This document shows, one piece after another, positions 1-7,278 of a stretch of DNA of 9,359 nt. The stretch's first letter is position 1. The number at the start of each line of letters is the position of its first letter. Origin of the DNA: Opitutia bacterium (GTDB lineage: Bacteria; Verrucomicrobiota; Verrucomicrobiia; Opitutales; Coraliomargaritaceae); contig JABJQI010000090.1 of assembly GCA_018663485.1 (NCBI GenBank), forward strand, positions 1-9,359, given 5' to 3'. A program made the position numbers and the translations under genes. The notes beneath the pieces are model-generated. The model saw nothing but the letters and a program-made list of their open reading frames with translations, ran no database searches and had not been told where the DNA came from.

Positions 1-563
1 ATCGGCAGGAGGGACTGAATGACTGGCTCTTGCACGAGCACGTTGACGAAGCTTGGGTAAGCAATCTCGATAGTGTCAACTTCGCCGTTCTTATAAGTAT
101 CGATCAGAAGCTTCAGCATTGGGCGAAGCTCGGAGAAGGTTGCTTTATCAGAAATGGTGAAGTCAGCAACCAAGTCGCGACCGGAGCGTGAGATGAACTG
201 CGTCGCCTTACGACCAACAGTGATGAACTTAGCGTCGCCTTTGACCTCTTCTATAGTCTTACGGAACAGGTTGGTATTGAGCGCACCACAGAGGCCCTTG
301 TCAGTGGAGAGGATTAGAATGCCGCGTGTCTTGACTTCACGCTTCTCAAAGAAGGGATGCGAAATCGTAGCACCAGACAGATCTAGCTTTTCGCCGACTG
401 TATCAAGCAAGTCAGCAAGGAGCAGTGCGTATGGACGCCCTGCTACAGCGGCGTCCTGAGCTCGTTTCATCTTGGAGGAAGAAACCAGCTGCATTGCACG
501 CGTGATCTGCCGAGTATTTTTAACCGACTTGATGCGGCGGCGGATGTCGCGAAGATTGGCCAT
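1..563 (-). CDS. atpG: ATP synthase F1 gamma subunit, C-terminus cut by window edge
   Basis: This gene encodes the central rotor shaft of F1, which turns inside the alpha3-beta3 ring and couples the c-ring to catalysis. It starts at an ATG (563-561), and 187 codons are visible before the left edge. The N-terminal helix contains IRRRIKSVKNTRQITRAMQL (residues 7-26), the strongly conserved gamma signature that packs in the alpha/beta ring. STDKGLCGALNTNLF (86-100) is the conserved start of the Rossmann-like domain. Full gamma subunits are about 285-300 residues, so roughly the last third, including the C-terminal helix, lies outside the window. It follows atpA by 40 bases in the same direction as the last visible gene of the atp operon. 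No Shine-Dalgarno sequence precedes the start. Identification is secure. Confidence 0.97.
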   Translation of the reverse strand, partial: MANLRDIRRRIKSVKNTRQITRAMQLVSSSKMKRAQDAAVAGRPYALLLADLLDTVGEKLDLSGATISHPFFEKREVKTRGILILSTDKGLCGALNTNLFRKTIEEVKGDAKFITVGRKATQFISRSGRDLVADFTISDKATFSELRPMLKLLIDTYKNGEVDTIEIAYPSFVNVLVQEPVIQSLLP

Positions 564-603
564 TATTTCAGAAGGTCAGAGTTCAGATAACAGAAGTCAG
601 CGA

Positions 604-2148
<1,545 letters not shown>

Positions 2149-2214
2149 GAGAAACTAGTGGAGAGAAAGTAAGAAAAGTAGTAAGGTTTAACAGTTGAAA
2201 AGTATGCAGGTCAA

Positions 2215-2610
2215 TTAGCTAACATTCTCAGCGAGGCGCTGAAGACGGCCAGCGACGGACGCATCATACACATCGTCACCAACGCGCACACGCACACCAG
2301 CAATTAGAGAAGTATCTTCTTTTGTGACCGCAGTTATAGGGCGGTCATACATTTTAGAATAAGTTGTTTCAATTGCCTTCAACGCTGCGCCACTCAAAGC
2401 GCCTGGAGTCGACACTACGGCCGTCTGCAGAGCAATCTCGCGACGAAGATAGTTCAGAAAGGTCTTGAGAACCGTAAGATGATGGCGGTGCTGAACCTGC
2501 TTGAGGCCGGCGAGGACTTCGCCAACTTTGGCTTCAGTCACGACTCCGTTGTCCTTCGAAAGCTCGACGAGCTTCTTGGCTAAGCGGGTGATCTTTTGGT
2601 CGCGTTTCAT
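2215..2610 (-). CDS. atpH: ATP synthase F1 delta (OSCP-type) subunit, short form
   Basis: This is the peripheral-stalk cap that joins the b dimer to the top of F1. The C-terminal signature is clear: IAGVRVRVGDDVYDASVAGRL (from residue 103) followed by QRLAEN matches the family's GG-x-RIGD-x-x-x-D-x-S-x-x-x-RL-x-x-L pattern. The protein has only 131 residues, whereas delta is usually about 175-180. The missing part is the N-terminal six-helix bundle that binds the alpha N-termini; only about 65 charged helical residues precede the C-terminal domain here. The ATG at 2610 is 18 bases after the atpF stop, so an in-frame N-terminal extension would have to overlap atpF. Position between atpF and atpA is the standard slot. 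The identity is firm; whether the short form is typical of the lineage is not known to me. Confidence 0.92.
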   Translation of the reverse strand: MKRDQKITRLAKKLVELSKDNGVVTEAKVGEVLAGLKQVQHRHHLTVLKTFLNYLRREIALQTAVVSTPGALSGAALKAIETTYSKMYDRPITAVTKEDTSLIAGVRVRVGDDVYDASVAGRLQRLAENVS

Positions 2611-2628
2611 CGGATGGTAAACTAAGGC

Positions 2629-3273
2629 TTAGTTGCCTGCGCTAGCCAATTCCTTGGCAGCAGAATCAGAAAAGGTTTGTTTCTCCGCATCGGAAAGATC
2701 GCGTGATAGCACCTTAGAGGAAGTAGCCACCACGAGCCGGGCCACTTCTTGACGCACATCAGAAAGCATCTTCTGGCGTTCGAGTTCAGTCGCTTCACTT
2801 GCCTTACGGATGATCGCTTCGGCTTGCGCTGCAGCTTCTTGTGTCTTCTGCTCGATCATCTCCTTTGACTGCTCGCGGGACTCAGTCAGGATTTTTTGAG
2901 CATCGATCGCAGCTTGCTTAATCTTCTCGGCACGTTCGCGTTCAGCTTCGGCGAGCTGTGCCTTCATTTCTTCAGCATACTGAAGTCCGTCAGCAATTTT
3001 TTGCTGGCGCTCGTCGAGCGTCGCAGCGATTGGCTTAACGGCAAATTTATACAGCACAAATGCAACCAAGCAGAAATTTATCATCTGCGCGATTAGAGTC
3101 GGCACTGTCACACCGAACTTTTCGGTGATCATCGTCAACTTGTTGCCTTCTGCCGAAGCAGCTTCTTCGCCGGGAGCAAGGACTGCATCGAGTGCAGCGT
3201 GTGCATCGCCAGCGGCTACGAGACCGAGTGGTAGTGAAAGTACTAGTAGCAGAGTGATGAAAGTGGCCTTCAT
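2629..3273 (-). CDS. atpF: ATP synthase F0 b subunit with N-terminal signal-like segment
   Basis: This subunit forms the peripheral stator stalk linking subunit a to F1 through delta. I choose the ATG at 3273, giving 214 residues. The longer open frame begins at a TTG at 3336, which falls inside a stable hairpin, and its extra 21 residues look unlike the family. From the ATG the protein starts with a lysine and a long hydrophobic run ending ...AAGDAHA (about 1-26), which resembles a cleavable signal peptide. A short acidic Ala/Glu-rich linker follows. The real membrane helix is about 56-77, leading into KPIAATLDERQQKIADGL (80-97), the usual start of the b coiled coil. A long charged helix rich in Ala, Glu, Gln and Lys continues to about 175. 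The C-terminal ARLVVATSSKVLSRDL (178-193) matches the delta-binding end. E. coli b has 156 residues and no leader; cyanobacterial and chloroplast b carry a comparable N-terminal extension. Confidence 0.93.
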   Translation of the reverse strand: MKATFITLLLVLSLPLGLVAAGDAHAALDAVLAPGEEAASAEGNKLTMITEKFGVTVPTLIAQMINFCLVAFVLYKFAVKPIAATLDERQQKIADGLQYAEEMKAQLAEAERERAEKIKQAAIDAQKILTESREQSKEMIEQKTQEAAAQAEAIIRKASEATELERQKMLSDVRQEVARLVVATSSKVLSRDLSDAEKQTFSDSAAKELASAGN

Positions 3274-3310
3274 AGAGAAAACGGGATTGGAAAGTAAAGA
3301 GTCGGAAAGT

Positions 3311-3334
3311 GCCGACGGCCCGAAGACCGCCGGC
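3311..3334 (-). promoter_or_regulatory. C(UUCG)G stem-loop between atpE and atpF
   Basis: In the atp transcript, GCCGGCGGTC, a TTCG loop and GGCCGTCGGC form a continuous 10-bp stem with two G-U wobbles. The loop is the exceptionally stable C(UUCG)G tetraloop. It begins about 20 bases after the atpE stop codon and ends 37 bases before the chosen atpF start. No T-run follows, so it is not a normal intrinsic terminator. An mRNA-stabilising or processing element protecting the 3' end of an atpE-containing message is more likely (inference). Its position also argues against the TTG at 3336 as the atpF start. Confidence 0.7.
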
Positions 3335-3353
3335 AAAGACTTAGGTATCCAGA

Positions 3354-3560
3354 TTAGCCAAGGAAGATCGCGAAGAACACGATCGCTTCAGCGAAAGCCA
3401 TTGCGATAATGGACTGAACCAGCACTTTAGTCGCTGCTTCTGGGTTACGACCTACAGACTCACAAGCCTTGAGACCGATGAGGCCAATACCGATAGGCAC
3501 TGCAAGGGCTGCTGCTGCGACGTGAATCTTACCTGTAATTTCTGCGAGGATATCGAACAT
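3354..3560 (-). CDS. atpE: ATP synthase F0 c subunit (proton type)
   Basis: This is the 68-residue proteolipid that forms the rotating c-ring in the membrane. It has two membrane helices (about 11-33 and 45-67) joined by the polar loop GRNPEA (37-42), which matches the RQP loop that contacts gamma and epsilon. The ion-carrying carboxylate is Glu58 in MAFAEAIVFF on helix 2. The residues around it do not fit the sodium signature: Ala-Ile follows the Glu instead of Ser-Thr, and Ile occupies the helix-1 position held by Gln in sodium-binding rings. I therefore infer a proton-driven enzyme. The glycine motif on helix 1 is reduced (GIGLIG, 24-29). No Shine-Dalgarno sequence precedes the start, but the leader is strongly A/U-rich. 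The gene sits 88 bases after atpB. Confidence 0.97.
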   Translation of the reverse strand: MFDILAEITGKIHVAAAALAVPIGIGLIGLKACESVGRNPEAATKVLVQSIIAMAFAEAIVFFAIFLG

Positions 3561-3600
3561 AATATGTATTATTGAGTTTTGTATTTAGTGTTTTCTGCGT
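3561..3600 (-). promoter_or_regulatory. A/U-rich translation leader of atpE
   Basis: The 40 bases directly upstream of the atpE ATG are strongly A/T-rich in the transcript sense and contain no purine-rich ribosome-binding site and no obvious stem. E. coli atpE has an A/U-rich translational enhancer in the same place, which raises c-subunit output relative to its neighbours. A similar role here is inferred from composition and position only. Confidence 0.4.
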
Positions 3601-3648
3601 CGTCCACGAATTGCTACATGGTCCCGAGCACGGAAAGGATTTAGAAAT

Positions 3649-4491
3649 TTAGTGTGCTTCTTCGTCGTGGTTGGTCATCAAACCAATGTAAATTGCGACC
3701 AATAAGGTGAAGATCAACGCCTGCACCACACCGACGAGCACTTCGTAAAAGTAAAAAGGGATTGGCACTATGTATGGCGCCATACCAGTCATGCTAGTCA
3801 AAAGATTCTCACCACCAAAGACGTTTCCAAACAGACGGAACGAGAGAGAAACCGGGCGGAACGCGATCGAAACGACCTCAATGACACCTACCATCAAAAA
3901 GATTGGTGCAAGCAGTAAATAGATCGCTGCCGGTGTTTCTTTCTTATCCGCTTTGTTACCGAAAAGCTCCCAGACAAAGAATTTCGGACCAGCAACTTTC
4001 AAACTGATAATCAACCATGCCAGCATTGCGACCAGCGCCATACCGAAGGTAGAATTCAAATCTGCATTCGCAGGACGCATCCAGTAACTGAAGTGACCGT
4101 GATCATCGACATGCCCAAACACACCCACACCTGGAATCAAGCCACTCCAGTTATGTATCAAAATATAGATGAACAGACCGATCAACAGAGGGAATGTCAT
4201 CGGGAATGCCTTCTTACCAACAATCGGCAGCAACAAACCACGTAGTCCATCGATCAAACTTTCAACGACCGCTTGTCCCTTACTAGGAATGAGCCTAGGA
4301 GTCCCTACCGCCCAGCGGATCAACAAAATGAATGCGATCGAAATCGCCCATGTCGTTACAATCGAATTCGTCAGTGGCAGACCAAATATCTCCGTCAAAT
4401 TGTAAGGCGACGCGCTCACGCCACCATCTGACGCTTGCAGAGATGTCACTGTTCCAGAAAGGAAAAGAAAGGTTGGTAGTAGTTTGTTCAA
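3649..4491 (-). CDS. atpB: ATP synthase F0 a subunit with N-terminal signal-like segment
   Basis: This membrane stator subunit provides the two half-channels through which protons reach and leave the c-ring. It has 280 residues. The essential arginine is Arg219 in RPVSLSFRLFGNVFGGE (212-228), matching E. coli Arg210. Gln257 in GVVQALIFTLL corresponds to the conserved helix-5 Gln. Further membrane helices lie near 43-60, 101-120, 148-168, 189-212 and 240-272. The start codon is TTG at 4491; the frame is open further upstream, to a stop at about 4575, but has no ATG or GTG there. From this TTG the N-terminus reads as a lysine-containing hydrophobic signal (about 1-20, ending LQA), which supports the choice. 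A His/Asp-rich loop (about 127-135) precedes the third helix. It is the first gene of the operon, and no atpI homologue is seen in front of it. Confidence 0.96.
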   Translation of the reverse strand: MNKLLPTFLFLSGTVTSLQASDGGVSASPYNLTEIFGLPLTNSIVTTWAISIAFILLIRWAVGTPRLIPSKGQAVVESLIDGLRGLLLPIVGKKAFPMTFPLLIGLFIYILIHNWSGLIPGVGVFGHVDDHGHFSYWMRPANADLNSTFGMALVAMLAWLIISLKVAGPKFFVWELFGNKADKKETPAAIYLLLAPIFLMVGVIEVVSIAFRPVSLSFRLFGNVFGGENLLTSMTGMAPYIVPIPFYFYEVLVGVVQALIFTLLVAIYIGLMTNHDEEAH

Positions 4492-4701
4492 GAAGAACTT
4501 AAAAAGAGAGTTGTTTTTGGCGGCAAGAAACCGTTGGAAAGCCGAACTTGATGTAGCCGCAAAGTTGTCGCGTCAACACCCGAATCTTTTTTTTAAGCCT
4601 AGCATTAGGAGCACTTATAGGCTTTATCACTTCAACGCGTCGTATCTAAACTTGCCCCGCGCGGCACAACAGCTAACCCTTCTACAACCAATGCATTTAT
4701 C
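4492..4701. promoter_or_regulatory. Divergent intergenic region: atp operon promoter area and small-gene upstream region
   Basis: These 210 bases separate the minus-strand atp operon from the plus-strand gene at 4702, so both promoters should lie here. For the atp operon a TTGACG hexamer (minus strand, 4576-4571) could be a -35 box, but the best matching -10 (TACATC, 4555-4550) is weak and only 15 bases away. A TATAAG hexamer on the minus strand near 4620 is a second -10 candidate without a clear -35. The region also holds a T8-9 run (about 4586-4594) and an inverted repeat, AAGCCTA (4595-4601) and TAGGCTT (4618-4624). The promoter assignment is tentative. Confidence 0.4.
4595..4624. repeat. 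Operator-like inverted repeat upstream of atpB
   Basis: AAGCCTA and TAGGCTT form a perfect 7-bp inverted repeat around a 16-base centre. The left arm also takes part in a smaller palindrome, CCTA-GCAT-TAGG (4598-4609). It lies about 105 bases upstream of the atpB start and 78 upstream of the divergent gene. On neither strand does a T-run follow the stem, so it is not a terminator. It could be a regulator-binding dyad or chance. Confidence 0.3.
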
Positions 4702-4932
4702 ATGACTAGTCCCGCCAATCTGACTGACAGTATCGCACGCCTTCGCGACCGCAAAGGCGGCTCCAATATCGTCAGCGGGCAACGCCCAGCACGAAAGCCA
4801 CCTGCGCCGCGCAACAGACCAAACAGCGAACGCCGATTCGCGACGGACAGCTTCATGTTGTTTGCCTACGCCCTGCTAGGAACAGCGACTGTCTGCCAGC
4901 TGATCCTGATCGTCTGGCTGGATATTATTTAG
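4702..4932 (+). CDS. Small tail-anchored membrane protein of unknown function
   Basis: I do not recognise this 76-residue protein. The first 50 residues are polar, basic and rich in Pro, Arg, Asn and Ser, with a cluster of Arg/Lys and Pro at 28-45, and look disordered. Residues 51-73 form a single hydrophobic segment (FMLFAYALLG then TATVCQLILIVW) ending three residues before the C-terminus. This layout suggests a C-tail-anchored membrane protein with its basic part in the cytoplasm. It is the only plus-strand gene in the window and is divergent from the atp operon, at the place where atpI or atpZ-type small membrane genes often sit in other bacteria, though those are co-directional and have two or more helices. 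A well-formed membrane segment right before the stop supports a real gene. An opposing frame (4632-4856) has no such organisation. Confidence 0.6.
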   Translation: MTSPANLTDSIARLRDRKGGSNIVSGQRPARKPPAPRNRPNSERRFATDSFMLFAYALLGTATVCQLILIVWLDII

Positions 4933-4980
4933 CTGCTACCTGGTAAATCATCCTGTTGTTGTGACCACAGCTTGCTGTCT

Positions 4981-5009
4981 GGAGGGTTCCGAGCGTAGCG
5001 ACACCCTCC
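4981..5009. repeat. Intergenic palindrome containing GTAGCGA, between convergent genes
   Basis: GGAGGGT (4981-4987) and ACCCTCC (5003-5009) form a 7-bp stem around a 15-base loop containing CGTAGCGA. It lies between the 3' ends of the plus-strand small gene and the minus-strand trmB, where a bidirectional terminator would be useful. There is no T-run on either side. The loop shares GTAGCGA with the palindromes at 5878-5986, and the stem resembles the GGAGGG/CCCTCC stems at 8278-8489, so it may be a relative of these dispersed elements. Confidence 0.5.
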
Positions 5010-5073
5010 AACATTTACATGCGTATCATTGCCCTTGCCGCACTCAAACGATACCCGACAGCACCCACTCAAA

Positions 5074-5670
5074 TTAGACCCGACGCGCCACCACTGAATG
5101 GTAGCCATCCATCAATTCCTGGAAATACGTCTCCATTTCGTGTGGCCACTTTGCCGTCGCATCGATCTCCCACTCCGGATGCGCCTGCAAATGCTCCACG
5201 GTCCACTCGTAGTAAGGCAAATCGTCTGATCGGAAGCAGAACCGCCCGCCTAGATCCGTGCGCCGCGCCACCTCATCTAAAAATTCAGTTTGCACCATAC
5301 GACGGCGATGATGCTTCGCTTTAGGCCAAGGATCAGGGAAAAGGAGCACCGTCATATCAAAGCGGATCCGCTCTGGCAGCACATCTATAAATTCACCCAA
5401 CTCGGCTTTGAAGAAATACAGATTCTGCAGCTGGCGCTTATCCCGCTTATCGAGACCTTTGCGAATCCGCCATGAGATAAGATCAATCCCCACACAGGTT
5501 TGCTCGAGATTTTCTTCTGCGTAACTCGTCAGCCAGTGTCCATGGCCACAGCCGGCTTCAAACAAGATACGATTTACTCCTGCAAAGGCAGCGTCACATT
5601 CAACCTTCAATGCGGCTTTACGTTCTGTTTGTTTTTCCAATTCACGGGCATGCGCTGCTGAAATTTCCAT
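5074..5670 (-). CDS. trmB: tRNA (guanine-46-N7)-methyltransferase
   Basis: This enzyme uses S-adenosylmethionine to methylate N7 of guanosine 46 in the variable loop of many tRNAs, in the cytoplasm. The class I methyltransferase motif I is FEAGCGHGHWL (37-47), followed by the acidic SAM-ribose strand end VGIDLI (60-65). The diagnostic TrmB segment is FPDPWPKAKHHRRRM (111-125), whose PWPK-x-x-HH-x-RR core forms the active site. SDD (148-150) fits the conserved Asp region after the sixth strand. At 198 residues it is shorter than E. coli TrmB (239) because it lacks the N-terminal extension; many bacterial homologues are also short. Near the C-terminus the expected T-x-F/Y-E motif reads TYFQ (181-184), a slight departure. 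It is convergent with the small plus-strand gene and separated from the kinase gene by 318 bases, so it is probably transcribed on its own. Confidence 0.95.
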   Translation of the reverse strand: MEISAAHARELEKQTERKAALKVECDAAFAGVNRILFEAGCGHGHWLTSYAEENLEQTCVGIDLISWRIRKGLDKRDKRQLQNLYFFKAELGEFIDVLPERIRFDMTVLLFPDPWPKAKHHRRRMVQTEFLDEVARRTDLGGRFCFRSDDLPYYEWTVEHLQAHPEWEIDATAKWPHEMETYFQELMDGYHSVVARRV

Positions 5671-5877
5671 ATTGCCCGTTTATGCACCGCCACACTCCAC
5701 AAGGTCAAGGCAGTTGAGACCCCCGTCTCACCACCGAGGCCACCAAACAATCTAGCCTCGATCTGTTCGCGGGGTGCACCATGTAGCATCGATCCTTAGA
5801 TCGGGGCATACCTGAGTCCGCGACCCAGCACAGACACAGCGTTCATCAATTTCACCCCTACCCTCACCACCAGCGTC

Positions 5878-5929
5878 GCGAGATCAACCCGCTCGCTACA
5901 ATTCACCGTAGCGACTGGCTTTACGCCAG
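5878..5929. repeat. Inverted pair of REP-like palindromes (REPIN-like)
   Basis: Two elements face each other. On the minus strand (5899-5878) GTAGCGA is followed by GCGGG, a TTGAT loop and CTCGC. On the plus strand (5908-5929) GTAGCGA is followed by CTGGC, a TTTAC loop and GCCAG. Each is a seven-base head plus a 5-bp stem with a 5-base loop; the stem sequences differ but pairing is kept, with one G-U in the first. The heads form a 7-bp inverted repeat around an 8-base spacer. Two head-to-head REP units are the hallmark of REPINs mobilised by RAYT (TnpA-REP) transposases. None is encoded here, so the assignment rests on form alone. Confidence 0.55.
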
Positions 5930-5960
5930 GAAACGTAGCATCCGACGATACCCTAATCCA

Positions 5961-5988
5961 GATCGCGGGATCAACCCGCTCGCTACAA
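5961..5988 (-). repeat. REP-like palindrome directly after the kinase stop codon
   Basis: On the minus strand GTAGCGA (5986-5980) is followed by GCGGG, a TTGAT loop and CCCGC: the same head and loop as the copy at 5878-5899, now with perfect pairing. Twenty bases (5969-5988) are identical to 5882-5901, making a direct repeat 87 bases apart. The repeat ends immediately next to the kinase stop codon (5991-5989), so the hairpin may protect or end the two-component transcript, although no T-run follows. Confidence 0.6.
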
Positions 5989-7278
5989 CTATTCTCCCGG
6001 CTGCGACTGCACATAGGGCAGGCTAAAATGAAACGCCGCCCCCTGCCCTGCTTCGCTCTCAACCGAGACACCGCCACCATGCTGTTGCACAATATGTTTG
6101 ATAATGCTCAAGCCTAAGCCCGTGCCGCCACTGTCACGCGAACGCCCTTTATCTACCCGATAAAAACGCTCAAAAATATGTGGTACGTCCTTAGCGGGAA
6201 TTCCTGGCCCATCATCCGCAACCGTACATTGGATCAAATCATTCGCATCATCATACCGAACACTCACGGCCAGCAGGGTAAAGTCAGGTGCATAGCGAAA
6301 CCCATTTTCGATTAGATTATCAAACACTTGCTGAATCCTAAAGCGATCAAAGGCAAATTCCCCGACCCGCTCATCAAAATCTAACTTCAACACCTGCACC
6401 TCTGGATTAAGGCGCAAGCGATACGGCTCTAACATCTCTTCTAGCAATTGCTGTAGCGACTGCACCGAAGGCTGTATCTGCTCAGACTGTGACTCCAAGC
6501 GCGACAACTCCAGCAAGTCCTCAACTAACACATGCAGACGCTGTGCATTATTCACAATCTTATCCAAAAACCGCGCCCGCGTTTCGACTGGTAAGGTCGC
6601 ATGATCTTCCACCAGCGTTTCCGCAAAGCCCTTGATAATTGTTAAAGGCGTGCGCAACTCATGCGATACATTGGCCACAAAATCACGACGAACCACCTCC
6701 AAGCTCTTCAACCGCGTAATATCATGCAGCACCAACAGGGTCGACTTCGCATCCTGCGCAGATACCCCACGCACCTCCGCACACGACACCTCAAACCAAA
6801 GAACCTCCCCCTGCCGCTCCACACTCACCTCCTGCTGCTTTAAACTGCGATCTCCACGGTACGCACTCAAAAAATCCAACAAGCTAGCTGAGCGCAACGC
6901 GGTTTCCAGCCGTGCCCCCTTCAGCGCTCGCGCTCGTTGAAATAGTCGCTGAGCCGAATCATTCACAAACTCGATCACATGCTCATCATTAAAGATAATC
7001 ACCGCCTCCTGAATCGAGCCCAACATCGCCTCCAACTGTTTCGGATGCCCCGATTCCACGTCGGCATTACCACGATAGCGATCAATCAAGCCATTCGTCT
7101 CCTTGATTAGCCCATCAAACCCCAAACGCTTCAACATCGAAGATGGTTCATTCACCAACATACAACGATTCAGGCGCACCGCATCCTGTAACTCACGCGC
7201 GATACGCCGGGTCTTCAACGCCGTCGTCAAAAGCACGATCAAAGCCGCACACAGCAGCAAACTCAGAAAAATAACCAT
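5989..7278 (-). CDS. phoR: PhoR-like sensor histidine kinase
   Basis: This is a membrane-bound sensor kinase that autophosphorylates on a histidine and passes the phosphate to the adjacent response regulator. Domains of the 429 residues are: one membrane helix at 2-20 with essentially no extracytoplasmic loop; a linker; a PAS domain (about 80-190, beginning LEAMLGSIQEAVIIF); the HisKA dimerisation domain with phospho-acceptor His206 in FVANVSHELRTPL; and the HATPase domain with N box NLIENGFRY (321-329), G1 DDGPGI (355-360), F box FERFYR (369-374) and G2 GGTGLGL (384-390). All catalytic motifs are intact. Lack of a periplasmic domain with a single PAS fits PhoR, which senses through the Pst transporter and PhoU, but neither is in the window, so the phosphate role is inferred. 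The start ATG overlaps the regulator stop by one base (TAATG), implying coupled translation. Confidence 0.88.
   Translation of the reverse strand: MVIFLSLLLCAALIVLLTTALKTRRIARELQDAVRLNRCMLVNEPSSMLKRLGFDGLIKETNGLIDRYRGNADVESGHPKQLEAMLGSIQEAVIIFNDEHVIEFVNDSAQRLFQRARALKGARLETALRSASLLDFLSAYRGDRSLKQQEVSVERQGEVLWFEVSCAEVRGVSAQDAKSTLLVLHDITRLKSLEVVRRDFVANVSHELRTPLTIIKGFAETLVEDHATLPVETRARFLDKIVNNAQRLHVLVEDLLELSRLESQSEQIQPSVQSLQQLLEEMLEPYRLRLNPEVQVLKLDFDERVGEFAFDRFRIQQVFDNLIENGFRYAPDFTLLAVSVRYDDANDLIQCTVADDGPGIPAKDVPHIFERFYRVDKGRSRDSGGTGLGLSIIKHIVQQHGGGVSVESEAGQGAAFHFSLPYVQSQPGE

Larger units (their letters stand above)
5671..5988. other. 318-base gene-free spacer between the kinase gene and trmB
   Basis: No convincing gene is present; the open frames here are short and lack protein-like composition. 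The half next to the kinase holds three GTAGCGA-headed palindromes. The trmB side holds two small stem-forming sequences: TGAGAC-CCCC-GTCTCA (5715-5730) and CGAGGC with GCCTCG 14 bases apart (5735-5740 and 5755-5760). Neither is followed by a T-run on the minus strand, so any terminator role for the two-component operon is uncertain. The promoter of trmB must lie in this spacer, but I see no clear -35/-10 pair. Confidence 0.5.

Noticed and set aside
3274..3336. TTG start at 3336 giving a 235-residue b subunit
   Set aside because: The extra 21 codons overlap the C(UUCG)G hairpin and would hide the signal-like N-terminus that begins at the ATG at 3273.
4632..4856. Minus-strand open frame of 74 residues upstream of atpB as a possible atpI
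   Set aside because: No membrane helices of the AtpI type, Arg-rich composition, and it opposes the better organised plus-strand gene.
5715..5760. Intrinsic terminator after the kinase gene
   Set aside because: Two stems exist but neither is followed by a T-run on the minus strand, and they lie more than 200 bases past the stop codon.
5796..6092. Minus-strand open frame overlapping the end of the kinase gene
   Set aside because: It overlaps the kinase C-terminus in another frame and reads through the palindromic repeats; the peptide repeats a short motif derived from them.
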